Of a stretch of 64,000 nucleotides of DNA, positions 13,001 through 23,304 are shown piece by piece. The position numbers and the translations under genes were made by a program. Within the stretch, counting starts at the first letter, position 1, and each line of letters starts with the position of its first letter. Origin of the DNA: Lepidodermella squamata (Eukaryota; Gastrotricha); NCBI GenBank assembly GCA_047495785.1, contig JBLDXI010000031.1, positions 1-64,000 on the forward strand, given 5' to 3'. Under the pieces are notes generated by a model, which saw nothing but the letters and a program-made list of their open reading frames with translations, did no database searches and was not told the origin of the DNA.

Positions 13001-13513
13001 TGATACGTAATTCGGCCCACAGTCCGTGACGTTGGTATTGAAGCAATTGACAGTTGTATTTCGGCCATTGTTCAACACCGTGAAGAATACCGCAGAGCCG
13101 AAATTCGGATCACCTTGCGCACGCCAGCACCCAGCCATGCTGCTCATACAGTATTGGGTTGAGGAAGCGAAGCGGGAGTACGGCCACAAGGAGGTCGAGG
13201 ACAGCGATCTCCTCGTATCAGGCGGACACATGAAGCTGCTCATGTAGGAATTGTGGTACCCGCCTCCTTGATTGCCAGTGCATGCGCTTGTTCCGGTCGT
13301 ACTGAACGATGTCGTTTGAGAGAAAAAGCCGGCAAAGTTTGAGATAGCTCGCCGTTCTCGATGCAGCTGATGCGAGAACGTCGGCAGCAAGTCGATATCA
13401 TCTCCCATATCGCCTAATGCTTCGGCACGGGCTGATGCTGCCTTGGCACTGGCGAGGAAACCGGCGAGTAACAATACCAATATCATTGGCAACTCCCCGG
13501 GTGAAATTGCCAT
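1050..13513 (-). CDS. Secreted collagen-like protein, about 60 exons, 3' end not in window
   Basis: Large minus-strand gene. It starts with a signal-peptide and Cys-rich exon (12616-13513), continues through short collagen exons (about 12063-12080, 11980-12006, 11880-11924, 11781-11825, 11590-11724, 11406-11459 and others), then long Gly-X-Y exons; the largest are about 9172-9826, 7631-8150, 6913-7482, 4851-5284, 3270-3721 and 2565-3120. Every boundary I checked is phase 1, splitting a Gly codon, so exons can be added or lost without shifting frame. The triplets are mostly GSQ, GSK, GAQ and GEQ, with almost no proline at X or Y apart from occasional [10 protein letters not shown] islands. True collagens rely on Pro/Hyp, so this may be an unusual triple helix or another extracellular fibre. 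The C-terminus is not seen; the gene runs into the inverted repeat. Exon starts and ends were read from splice motifs only. Confidence 0.85.
1311..2340 (-). repeat. Right arm of the 1-kb inverted repeat
   Basis: Reverse complement of 21-1049. This arm is continuous with the main minus-strand collagen-like gene and carries its exons at about 2014-2131, 1794-1957, 1690-1743, 1531-1631, 1388-1468 and 1311-1334. Small indels relative to the left arm fall in exon sequence near 1606-1620 and would shift the frame in one arm. Confidence 0.93.
2565..10372 (-). repeat. Tandem coding repeat, 18-bp unit encoding Gly-Ser-Gln-Gly-Ser-Lys
   Basis: The exons of the collagen-like gene are built of 18-36-bp units encoding GSQGSK with GAQ, GEQ or GQQ triplets between. 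Codons vary at third positions from unit to unit, so the protein pattern is better kept than the DNA. Plus-strand and other-frame readings give long open but meaningless Leu/Thr- or Arg/Lys-rich frames, a by-product of the repeat. Confidence 0.9.
12616..13513 (-). CDS. First exon of the collagen-like gene: signal peptide plus 16-Cys domain
   Basis: About 299 residues. The Met at 13513 is followed by a hydrophobic stretch ([16 protein letters not shown]), a typical signal peptide. Another in-frame Met lies 6 codons upstream (13531), so the start is not certain. A dibasic-type site (HRERRAIS) follows near residue 50. The rest has 16 cysteines and several N-glycosylation sequons (NTT, NVT, NYS). 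I do not recognise this domain. The exon ends in [20 protein letters not shown], the first collagen triplets, which here do contain proline, and splices out in phase 1 at a GTAAGC donor. The domain probably sits as an N-terminal head on the collagenous tail, either for chain assembly or ligand binding; that role is inference. Confidence 0.85.
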
Positions 13514-13531
13514 TGTGTAACGCAAAAACAA

Positions 13532-16090
13532 ACTGAGTATATGCTGCTTTGGGTTTTATGGTTAAAATAGAGCTATATCTACTAAAACGAAATTATTTAA
13601 AATGATAAAAAATAAAACTGATTGGTGTGAATGAAATTTGTTAGGTTGATAACGTGACGGCACGCGTTTCGGCTATTCCGTGAAAAACGCAATTGTTGCG
13701 CACCGGGGCCGATCGAGACGCGTGCCACACGCGATTACTTGAAAAAAACACTTAGTAGCACTTGTTTACAAAGTTTTTCCGAAAACAGGACACGAAGAAA
13801 AAATTATTCGAAAAATGAGTAAAAAAATACATGAATAAATTGGTAATTCTTAAAAAGCGGATTTATCGGCAATATATTTTTTCCTAAATTTTTTGAAATT
13901 TTTCCCATTTATATTGATTGGAAAATGTAATAATTCGTATTTACTTTCATAATACATAACGATTTCCGGGTGGCACGCGCCCAAGATGGTAACAGGAAAA
14001 CAACAAGGTAGCATCCGGTGTCTTAGTCTGGTTCATTATCAATTCTAATCAATGTCTCGAGCGGGTCATTATTTTTCACCTCCCTCTTTTTACCCTATCG
14101 TTGGTGGTTGAAATCTTACACGGCAACAATATCCTATTTTATTTTAAAAGAAGCAAGAGCCAAGCCGGCAATATTGGCTTGAGAGGAAAATTTATCGCAT
14201 AAAATATAATCCCGGCTATCAAGAATTAATTACGATAAATTGCTGCGAAAATGTCGACCTCATCGTCAATATTAATTCAGCTTGGATAATATTAAAAATA
14301 TATAAATATTGCTATTTTAGAGATTTTATTTCGAAAATATAACGTGATTCAGCGGGACTCAGCGGGAAGCGGGAGCCCTATAGAGCATTTTTCGAGATAT
14401 TTCCGAAGAATCGGGGGAAAAGCAGTAGCGATAAGGCGAAGCGGCACGATTTTCCGTTAAAAAGCGCGGTTGTGCGAAGTTAATAAGGTTAAACTGGGTC
14501 ATGATTGCGTTTTGTAAAGATGCTGGAAAGTTTTGGAGGTTAAAATGAAAACATTGAAACCAATATGTATTTTTTGCTGTGAAATGAGCAAATTCATATC
14601 ATTGATTTTTTCCAAAACAAAATTCCGCACGCGCTTGCGTAAGGGCAGTTTCCATTCATGATGCAGGTATATATGAAAGGAAAATCAAATTTTGAAAAAA
14701 TCTTGAAAATAGATGGATTGCCAATAGGTCAACCTAAGTCAGCGGATTTTTCAAAGAATACTATTTTTTCAAGGTTCTAATTTGTTTCATTTTGCATAAC
14801 AAGTAGATCTTACTATTCCGCGCATATTGGCTAAACAGTTATATTCCACCTTGATATCGATTCAGGAATCGATTTAAAAAAATCAGCGATTTTTCGATAT
14901 AGCTCTACCAAATTTTATCTAATATGATGGAAGGCGGATGAAATAAAATCTAAGACAATGATTCTCAAACAATTACGCTCCGCTTAGGTAAAAAAACCGC
15001 GGCCGGCTGGAACCCTTTCCAACCGCATTGGCGCTTGAACCCTGAACCGATCGCTTGCAATAGAAAAATAGGACCATCCCCCTTGATAAACAAATTTAGT
15101 TTTCCAGCGTTGGTTGTAACATACGATTTTTTGATGTTTTGCTCGGAAGTGAAAGTGAATTTCGCGCTGGTTTGGACAAAATTCAATACAATAGAGAATA
15201 AATCGAAATTTCCGTTTTATATAAATGCGCGCGCGCCTCAAAGCCCATAAGGTGCAAACTGATAATGACGCCAAAATAACAGTCATATGATTATGTAATA
15301 TGTAATCATCAACTATGAAAAATTATAGGTTGATATCAATTATCTGAGTTTATTAGACCTTGAAATCGAAAGCTGAAGTGTATTTGATAATATTACCGGA
15401 CTCCAGCTGAAAATTAGGGGGGAGGGGGGCGAATCGCAAAAATTTAGAGAAACATTTCGGATTATCATTTTAGATTAGCCCGATTTTGCTGGAAATTGTA
15501 TTAAAATTTTGGGAAATCCCTTTGAATAATTCGGCCGGCCGCATGAGGCTTTTAGAACGAGGCTCTCTGCTCGGGGTTTGAGAATCGCTGTGATAAGAAA
15601 ATAATGCCGAAATCAAACAAAAATCGAAAATCTATTTATTGATGGATTCTCAAAATGGGTGGTTAAAATAATTAGACCCGATAATATTCTGCTAAAACCT
15701 TTGGGGAATATTTACGAGAACTAAAAACCCGAAGGTTCAGATTTAGGGGAAATTAGAAGTTGGAACCTTACATTTGAGGCATGCCAAACTAAATGATATT
15801 TTTCAAGTGAAATAACCTAAATTTCGATGAAATTCGGTAACTCTGTACAGCTACTAATTTTCGGTGGTCACTGCCTACAAATAAGAACCTATCAATGCAG
15901 TAATAAATACCCGAAATTACCCGAAATAAATTGCCGAGATTTCTCTACCGAAAGGTGTTGTGGAAGAACTGAAGAAGATTTTTATGGAATAAAATACAAA
16001 TTGAAACGAAAACTTCGATCGGGCACGTGTATGTTTTCGCAAAAAAGTGAAACCGAGCCAATGAAAAAATCAATCGTTTTATTCATTATT
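13532..16090. other. Gene-poor stretch upstream of the collagen-like gene
   Basis: AT-rich with no convincing coding sequence, RNA gene or repeat. Open frames at about 14965-15286 and 15827-16132 are short, lack domain signal and lie antisense to one another or to the next ORF. The collagen promoter should be just above 13531, but I see no clear TATA box. Confidence 0.5.
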
Positions 16091-16804
16091 TTATTCACGT
16101 TGATCGCGTGCTTCAAAACAACAATACAGTAAAAACGGCCATTTTTTAGCGCGCTTTTTCTTGTTATTATCGCGCATCCTGTTACACGCGCACGTAATTT
16201 GTTTGTGTGATATTTTTGATTTCGACTTGTTTTCATTACAGCTGCTGCTAGTAACCGAATTCGAACCAATTTGATGCTGGCAGCAATCTTCATCGGGCAG
16301 CGTTTCGTAAATTCCCGAATTCTCCACCGCGATTTGATCTCGAACAATTTGAAGCGTTCGCTTATCAGGTAGAATATCGAATAGCAGCGCTGGTTTGTGT
16401 AACGATAAATGAGCTGGCGGTAGTTCGATCGCGTAAATTTGCCCGGTTTTCATCGACGGCTTCAGCCCGAAATTGCCCGGCGATCGGTTTTCAACCTGTT
16501 TCGGCCGGAAAAATCCCATCGCCTGGTTGTTAAGGTAGTTTGCCATTGCGAAGTCAGCGTAAGACGGCCGGAAAGCTAAAGCTGGGCCGAATTGCGGCTG
16601 AACTGGGGTAATTAAAAACGGCTGCCGGTGATGATGATTTGACGCTGATTTTTTGCGAAATCGCCGCGGAACCGGCGCGGATTTGTTCGATGATGAATTG
16701 CACGAGCTACAGCACGAACACGACGATGTTGTAGTAGCGGTGTAATAGGCGTTAGGGTGCCTAGTTAACGGGTTGAAAAACCGGTCCGTATCTGCTGACG
16801 GCAT
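16091..16804 (-). CDS. Hypothetical protein, 237 aa, low-complexity N-terminus
   Basis: A single open frame of 237 codons, more GC-rich than the flanks. I do not recognise it. The N-terminal third has a Cys/Ser-rich run (SSCSCCSSCNSSSN) and His and Arg/Lys clusters. The middle (about residues 75-170) is of ordinary composition and looks foldable (IYAIELPPAHLSLHKPALLF). A second Cys/Lys-rich segment follows, with a basic cluster (NNKKKRAKKW) near the C-terminus. No signal peptide, membrane segment or known domain was seen. It could be one exon of a spliced gene. The length and the base-composition step favour real coding; it may be lineage-specific. Confidence 0.45.
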   Translation of the reverse strand: MPSADTDRFFNPLTRHPNAYYTATTTSSCSCCSSCNSSSNKSAPVPRRFRKKSASNHHHRQPFLITPVQPQFGPALAFRPSYADFAMANYLNNQAMGFFRPKQVENRSPGNFGLKPSMKTGQIYAIELPPAHLSLHKPALLFDILPDKRTLQIVRDQIAVENSGIYETLPDEDCCQHQIGSNSVTSSSCNENKSKSKISHKQITCACNRMRDNNKKKRAKKWPFLLYCCFEARDQRE

Positions 16805-19483
16805 ATTTTTCGAAACAGGTGTTATTATTGTTGCGATATATCACAACGCGAGTGATTTTGTATATTGGCTAGCATATAGGCCGTGCCTCTCGCGCTGTGT
16901 CAAAAACAAGCAGTTGAATAAACAAGAAAATTGATGACACCAATAATGTACTATTATTATTATTATCTACTCCTTCGCGCTCATCAACACGCATATTTGA
17001 CCGGAAAATACACACGTACAGGGTGGACACAACGCTCATCGCGAAAACCAGTTTGTTCTGAACGGATATTTTCGATAGCCGTATAATGTAATGAAAAATA
17101 TCATATAAAAGGCAAATGCGTAAGCTCTACTGTTAGATCCGCCGCAATTATTGGACCGTTCGAGTGGAATTCCGCTTTCTACAGCCGCTTAAAAACAATT
17201 GCGAGCAGTGCTGATAAAAAATTATTTTCTGACTTTAAATTCGCTTTTTTATGCAGAGTGGCCAATGTGAATTGTGGAATTTTATCATCGCCATCAGCTA
17301 ATGAGACTTGCCGGCTCATTATTCCTCGTCATTGAGTTTAACAACTTTTCTTTTCACTGAAATGAGATCTTCCGAACGAATTAAACATCGATACGTACAA
17401 CAAATTTTTCCGTAATTCGCTATATTTTTTATTACGTACTACCCGGACGCTGATGAGTTGTTTACCGGTAATTTCGTTGCAAAAACACGTTTATTCAGGC
17501 ACGCGCTGCCGAAATCACGTGCGAAATCACTTGCGAGTCCGAAAAACACTGGAATGAACTAAATAATTTTTGCCGCGAGAAATGACGCAAGTCGGTCTAT
17601 AATGTACGATTAACTGTCACGCGGTCTCATCTCGGATCTCGGACAGAAAAAAAAGTGTTATTTGGGCTTTCGTTTTTTATTATGAATGAGTTTTAAAATG
17701 ACCTCGTGGACATGTGAATGGCCGCGTAAGGGAAAGGGGGTTTTGATAGCGTGAGATTTTGATGCCACTCTCAGGATCACTGAAAGAGGAGTCGAACGAT
17801 ATCAAAAAATACGCTGATAGTCAACAGAGCCGCTGCAAAGAAAATGGGCTTCAAAGTTTAAAAAAAGTTGATGGAATCAAAAGCTAGGGTTTCTACAACA
17901 ACCGGAATCGATAAGCCTTTTGGGCAACACGTTGGGCTTTGCCGTATGTTAAGAAGGATGGGAGCTGCCTAGAGGTCTGAAATTCCAAATCCTCAAGAAA
18001 GCCTGAGTGGGAACCATAGAAAACGAAGTGGGAAATATTGGAAAAGACCCTCTACAGTCAACACCCTTTTTCCATTTTGCTAGAATATACGGAAAATTTC
18101 GCCAGTCCCCACTTTTCACTGTCAAATTCAAAACGAACTTTAAACTAAAATACAACCCTTGAAAAAGCGCGCCTTCGCAAGTTGAGAGAATTAGTTGGAC
18201 ATTTTCGGATTTAGAGAAGATCTGAGAAAAATTTGACTAAGCCACATGTTTCATCTCGGATTTCTTGATGGAAAACTGTTCTTTGGAATGTATGTAACAG
18301 GTCCATAGGATATTCCTTTTATAATTCTTCAGGAATATGTTCAAAGCTTTCTCTAATAAAATAAACATACATATTTCCCGCGGGCCAAGCCTCTAGAACC
18401 TACTCAGTAAAACCTGAAGTTGATAACAGAATTCCAACGGAATGTGTGTTGAAAGTGCAGTTATTTTTTCCTATTCACTGGAAATCGCATATAAAATCCC
18501 TTAGCGAACGTGGAACTTGTGACTATGTTCTGCCGGAAACCTTTTGCATGCATCAATTCAGCGGCTCAAGAAACAATTTTAAAGTTGTGAAACGTCACCA
18601 TATTTAGGCGTCCAAGTTTTAGAAAGCGACGTGCCCGAACCCCCAAACACTCCATACACGATATACCAGTTGCTCTATGATGATCAGACCTGGTCGCGGC
18701 GAAACAAATCAGTTCAACCATCGGATCTGGACGAATCCACAAATATCAAAGGACTCCTCAGTCGGTTGAAACCTGAGCGGATGGTGGCATTTTGAAAATT
18801 TAAAACGTCGAAAATTTTGTGAGAACTTTCTGATCTTACTGAGCTTACTTGATAGTAGCAGACCAGCACAGAGCCAAACCGCGCAGCTGCACTAAGGTAA
18901 GCCTGCGGAAAGTAAAACCTCTCGAACAAAATCGAAAATTGAAAAAATCGAGAGTTGAAAAACCTGCGGCGGGTATTAAATAATTCAATAGGTAGAAAAT
19001 GTTCATTATATTTTATAATTAAGTTCTTATAATAAAAATAACCCAAATTGTAAAAAACCTTTAGAATTTAGATCCGCGATTCGAAGATGAGGCGCGAGAA
19101 AAAATACGACCACGTTCCCTTCCGCGATGGAACCGGCAGCTGACCGGCTCTGGACCTAACGCGAAGCCTAGTGTCATCTGAATTGATGACGCCGGGTGCC
19201 TGCTTGTCTCTTCTTGTACCTCGTACAGTTGCTTACTGCTTACTGCTGAAGTTGCCTCGCAAAACGGTACAGGTCGGGGGAAGAGGAGCATCATATTTCG
19301 AAATCCCTATTGCCTGCGATTCCACTTCTGCCTCCGCGTTGGCGCGGTATGCATTAGTTTTGCAACTTCGATAAAATCTCGGCCGTGTAAAACATGTGGC
19401 CTAATCGCGTGGAGTAGTACTTCTCAAAACTCTGGTGTTATCAAGCGATAATCCTCTTTTTGCTAGGGAATTAACCGTAAAGT
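16805..19483. other. Gene-poor stretch before the calpain gene
   Basis: No gene, tRNA or transposon recognised. Short open frames (18714-19046 and 19061-19374, both strands) have no domain signal. There is a short ATT microsatellite near 16950. The calpain promoter should lie at the right end. Confidence 0.4.
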
Positions 19484-21732
19484 ATGCAAGCAAAAACATC
19501 TCAAGTTGCCTTTGGAAAGGCTGAACAGTTTGAACAAATCAGAAAGGACTGCTTACGCCGACGGCAGAAGTTTGAAGATCCAGGTGAGTAATTTCGTTTT
19601 GAGCTTTTCCATCTTTATACCTTACACCACATTATTTCAACAGAATTCCCTGCTTCCGATCAGTCTATTTATTACAGCAGCCAGCCAAGTCAGAAGTTTG
19701 AATGGCTTCGCCCAGATGTAAGATTCGTTTCATTTTGTTGATGATATCTTGAAAGTTATTTTTCATTTAGCAAATATGCTTCAAGTATCAACTTAAGCCG
19801 GAGTTGATAAGAATGGGCAGCCCAACAATGCGCTTCGATGTAGTCCAAGGCGATTACGGTGATTGCTGGCTGGTTTCCGCTTTTGCTGGCATGTCAGAGA
19901 ATGAAGAGCTATTGTTTCGCGTCGTTCCTCGGGGTCAAAGCTTCAGCGAAGACTGGTATACTGGCATGTTTCGCTTCCGCTTCTGGCGATTCTCGCAGTG
20001 GGAAGATGTGATCATCGACGACCGTTTACCCACCATTAATGGCCAATTGGTTTTTGTTCACTCGCAATCCATTGCTGAGTTTTGGCCTGCTTTAGTCGAA
20101 AAAGCCCTGGCAAAGCTGTATGGCTCGTATGAGGCGATGAAGAGTGCTTTGTTGGGTGATATCCTTACCGATCTGACTGGCGGATTAGCCGAGTCTTATC
20201 TGCTCCACGGCTCTGGCGCTAACCTGCCGAAAAATATTATCAACGTCATGTTCAAAGCACTCGAGCGCGAGTCAATTATTTCCTGCAGCATTCAATCTGG
20301 CAATCGCAATGCCGGAGCGTCGTTCCAACCAGGGCAGCGTCTCCCTAACGGTCTGATATTAGGTCATACTTACTGCGTGACCGACCTGCGAGAAATTCGA
20401 CTTATCACTCAAACTGGCGAGATTCCATTTGTTTTAGTCCGTCTGCGCAACCCGTGGGGGTCCCGGGTTGACTGGAATGGCGCATGGTCTGAGCGCAGTG
20501 AAGAATGGCAGTCGATTCCCGATGAAGACCGCCGAGAAATGGGTCTTGTTGTTCGAGGAGAAGCCGAGTTCTGGATGGAATTCCACGACTTCCTTGCTAA
20601 TTTTGATACGCTAGACCTGTGTAATCTAGCACCTGATGCTCCCGTCCGAACACCAAGGCGCTGGTCTGGTCGATTGTTCAACGGCCGTTGGATCCGTGGG
20701 GCTAACGCTGGTGGTCGGCCAGAATGCCGCGAAACTCACTGGACCAACCCTCAAGTCCGTCTTTGGTTACGAGAGCTGGATGATGACGAAGAAGGGCTGT
20801 GCTCTTTAATCGTCGAATTGGTGCAGCGAGACGAACGTGGCGTCAAGTATCGCGCCCCAAATCACGCCCATATCGGCTTTGCAATCTACCAACTACCCCC
20901 TGGGGGTGAACCGCCAGTCAACGACGAGGGCACAGCGATTGTTCAAGAGCCGCAAAATCGGGCGTTTTTCGACACGCATCAAATAATTGTCCACTCTGGT
21001 TGTTTCGCGAATAGCCGACAGGTCACTCGACGTTTCCTACTCGCCCCGGGAGATTACCTGCTGGTTCTAGCGACCTACGAGCCTAACATACCTGCTTCCT
21101 TCACTGTGCGTTGTTTCTTTGAGAAACCTGGCAATACGGCTCAGTTGCTGGACAACGACGCCGAATTAGTCAACCCGCAAGCTTCACTACTCGGCCCGCC
21201 ACTGACCCTGAGTGAATCACTGGCCCCGGAGGCCCATGAACGATTAAGGTGGTTGTTCTACGAAAGCGCTGGCGAGGAGATGAAAGTTCAGGTTTCGAAT
21301 CTACCCCAAATTTTGGCAGCTGCTTTCAATAACGAGTTCGAAATAAGTCAAACGACAGCCCGAGCTTTGTCTCTACTTGTCGACTCCGACCGAACTGGCT
21401 TTGTCGACTACAACGGATTCGCAGCTCTGTTCCGCCTGGTTGGCCAGTGGCGTCGTTCCTGGTTTGAAAATCGAACTAACGACCGGGCTGCAACGTTGGA
21501 AGCGCATCAATTAGGCCCGGCTTTATTAGCAATCGGGTTCAAGTTACCTTCCAGAGCTGTAGCTGCGATTTTACTGCTTCACGGTGATCAAAAAATGGGT
21601 CTGAGCCTTGATTCTTTCCTCACCACGGCCGCCCGCCTCCACCAGGCCGGGTCTACATTCAAGAAACTGCAACACAACGGTCGTTTAGTTCTCAGTCTCG
21701 ATCAGTGGCTTGAAGAAGCTATGGTCGCTTAA
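19484..21732 (+). CDS. Calpain, papain-like calcium-dependent cysteine protease, 711 aa
   Basis: Three exons: 19484-19583, 19644-19717 and 19771-21732, joined in frame (711 codons plus stop). The first two exons give a short N-terminus ending in the family motif FEWLRPD. The protease core follows: catalytic Cys in GDYGDCWLVSA, catalytic His in LILGHTYCVTDLREI and Asn in VRLRNPWGSRVDWNGAW, so the triad is complete. EKALAKLYGSYEAM and LTDLTGG are further calpain signatures. A beta-sandwich domain ends near FTVRCFFEKPGN. The C-terminal ~150 residues are a penta-EF-hand-like domain; the best loop, DSDRTGFVDYNGF, has Gly where the 12th-position acidic ligand is expected, so calcium binding may be weak. 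Cytosolic limited-proteolysis enzyme. Most of the protein lies in one exon, unlike vertebrate calpains. An AATAAA lies at 21995. Confidence 0.95.
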
Positions 21733-22032
21733 TTTGTTATTTTATAAGGTGGCAGTTCTGAGGTTGTGCTATTATAAAACAAACCCGCTTGCACGCGAAC
21801 AATTATTATTACTGGCATTCCGGTTTATGAAACTGTTTCTCGGCTATTATCTGTTTGGTACAACCAATTATTCGGTGTGGCATCTAATGCCACATATTTC
21901 CAGTTTTTTCCATCGCTACTCTGAAGCAACGCATTTTTATTGTTTATTATTATCGCTCTCAACTCCTTTTAGCAGCGCATTTTTCTTACTGCCGAATAAA
22001 TTAACTCGCTAATTTTGTTTTATTTCTTTTAG
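21733..22032 (+). terminator. Calpain 3' UTR, AATAAA at 21995-22000, then an acceptor-like tract
   Basis: AATAAA at 21995 is followed within about 32 bp by TTTCTTTTAG (ending 22032), which looks like a 3' splice acceptor directly ahead of the snoRNA host transcript. This spacing resembles that between cistrons of a trans-spliced operon, but no spliced leader is visible here. Confidence 0.5.
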
Positions 22033-22345
22033 ATTTTATTTGAATTTTCACGGGAACGAATTAGCTGAAATAACATTATGGTGAGTTATATTATCAATTA
22101 TTTCTGGAAAAATCGCATTTTTATTTAATTTTAATTGAATTTTCCACTTCGAAAGTTTGATTTTTTTAAATGCGATCAAATTCTTAGCAGACTATTTACA
22201 GTTTTCATTGAGCTCCGGCTGATTGAAAATTGTTGCAACAACTGCGTAAAATTTCCTTTATTTTCCAGAATGTTCCGAACAATTGTGATGCTGCTCCATT
22301 CTGTTGATCGAGGTGAGTGTTCAATTACTATCAGTCTTCGAAAGG

Positions 22346-22483
22346 GCACCCTATTAGTAGTTGACGCCGTCTGAAGAGTTCTTCTTTGGATCAGGCGTTG
22401 ATTCTCCCGCCAGGTGCGAGATCTATCGAATTTTCTGTTGAATGCATTTTTCGCTTGAAACGCGATCAATGTTTCAGACAATT
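22346..22483 (+). ncRNA. H/ACA snoRNA copy 1 (helix 69 guide)
   Basis: 5' hairpin: lower stem GCACC/GGTGC, upper stem AGTTGACGCC/GGCGTTGATT (10 pairs with wobbles). Between them is a pocket with left strand CCTATTAGT and right strand CTCCCGCCA. The hinge AGATCT only approximates the H-box consensus ANANNA. 3' hairpin: lower TCTG/CAGA, upper TCGC/GCGA, then ACA at 22478-22480, three bases before the predicted end. About 138 nt, usual for eukaryotic H/ACA RNAs. Lies in intron 22313-22510. Confidence 0.82.
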
Positions 22484-22610
22484 TCATACAATTTATGTTT
22501 TCTATTCCAGAGAATCAACAACAACTTTGGATAAAGTAGCCGCGAAGGTCGATTGATATACTTTCGATCGATAAACAAGGTGAGTGACTAAATTTGATTG
22601 AATTTTTCGG

Positions 22611-22746
22611 GCACCCTATTAGTAGTTGTTTGTGCTTAATTCCACATTCAATTCTCCCGCCAGGTGCGAGACTAAAATTCGATTTCGGGACTAGTTACTC
22701 GAATTAACGCTCCTCAATTCGAAATTTGTCTTGATTTTGAACATTT
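22611..22746 (+). ncRNA. H/ACA snoRNA copy 2 (helix 69 guide)
   Basis: Same GCACC/GGTGC lower stem and the same pocket strands as copy 1; the upper stem adds TTGTG/CACA-type pairs. The distance from upper stem to hinge is 15 nt, and the hinge AGACTA fits ANANNA exactly. The 3' hairpin has a perfect 7-bp upper stem (TCGAATT/AATTCGA), a weak lower stem AAAAT/ATTTT and ACA at 22741-22743. It lies in intron 22580-22756. Its 3' half resembles that of copy 4. Confidence 0.82.
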
Positions 22747-22835
22747 TTCATTTCAGATTCTTCTCGATCGAATGGAGCTAATGACTTCGAATGACTTTGA
22801 GGTTAGAATATTAAATATTTTTATTGGCATGAAGA

Positions 22836-22976
22836 GCACCCTGCTATTAGTAGTTGCCGCTTAGTCTCTTGTAGGCGTAGCGTCAATTCTCCCGCCAGGT
22901 GCGATACCAAAATTGTGTCAAGGCGTTTTTTCGATAGAATTCAATTCAATCGGAAGGTTATATGACTCGGACATTA
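22836..22976 (+). ncRNA. H/ACA snoRNA copy 3 (helix 69 guide)
   Basis: 5' hairpin as in copies 1, 2 and 5, with upper-stem pairs CGCT/AGCG and one extra CTG-like insertion in the left pocket strand. Hinge ATACCA fits ANANNA. 3' hairpin: upper stem TTTCGAT/ATCGGAA, pocket strands AGGCGTTT and GGTTATA, lower stem TTGTGTCA/TGACTCGG with one mismatch. ACA at 22971-22973 lies exactly 15 nt from the upper stem. It lies in intron 22802-22993. Copy 5 is its closest relative. Confidence 0.85.
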
Positions 22977-23078
22977 ATTTTCTTATTTTCCAGGTGCGCT
23001 TTGGCTCCGAGAAAAATCCGGCGATCTGGCTGAATTAAGCGATTTGTAAGTTATTAATACTATTTTATTCCAAGTCTG

Positions 23079-23193
23079 GCACCCTATTAGTAGTTGCTTG
23101 TGTAATCCCCACATGCGAGATTCAAACTGATTTCGAGATTTTTTCTCAAAATTATTCCCCATAATTTTTGGATCTTCTCGATTTTGAACAACC
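23079..23193 (+). ncRNA. H/ACA snoRNA copy 4, 5' guide pocket deleted
   Basis: It starts with the shared GCACCCTATTAGTAGTTG but then runs directly from a CCACAT loop into GCGAGATTC. The right pocket strand CTCCCGCCA and most of the lower-stem partner are missing, a deletion of about 20 nt relative to copy 2. The 3' hairpin is kept, with an 8-bp perfect upper stem AAAATTAT/ATAATTTT and ACA at 23188-23190. It lies in intron 23046-23208. It probably cannot guide the helix 69 site; it may still use its 3' pocket or be a dying copy. Confidence 0.65.
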
Positions 23194-23304
23194 AATTTTT
23201 TATTTCAGTTTTCGATAGCGGCATTTTTCGCGATAATTGTATCGGCAGTTCTTCACAATCAAAGGTAAATTTAGTTTTCATTTACCACTAGTAGTAGTTT
23301 TAGA

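Noticed and set aside
15827-16132. Plus-strand 101-codon frame with a hydrophobic end
   Set aside because: It overlaps the end of the better 16091-16804 frame on the other strand, and no domain or splice context supports it.
22081-22268. A sixth snoRNA in the first host intron
   Set aside because: No shared stem or pocket motif, no RUGAUGA/CUGA pair and no convincing hinge/ACA arrangement.
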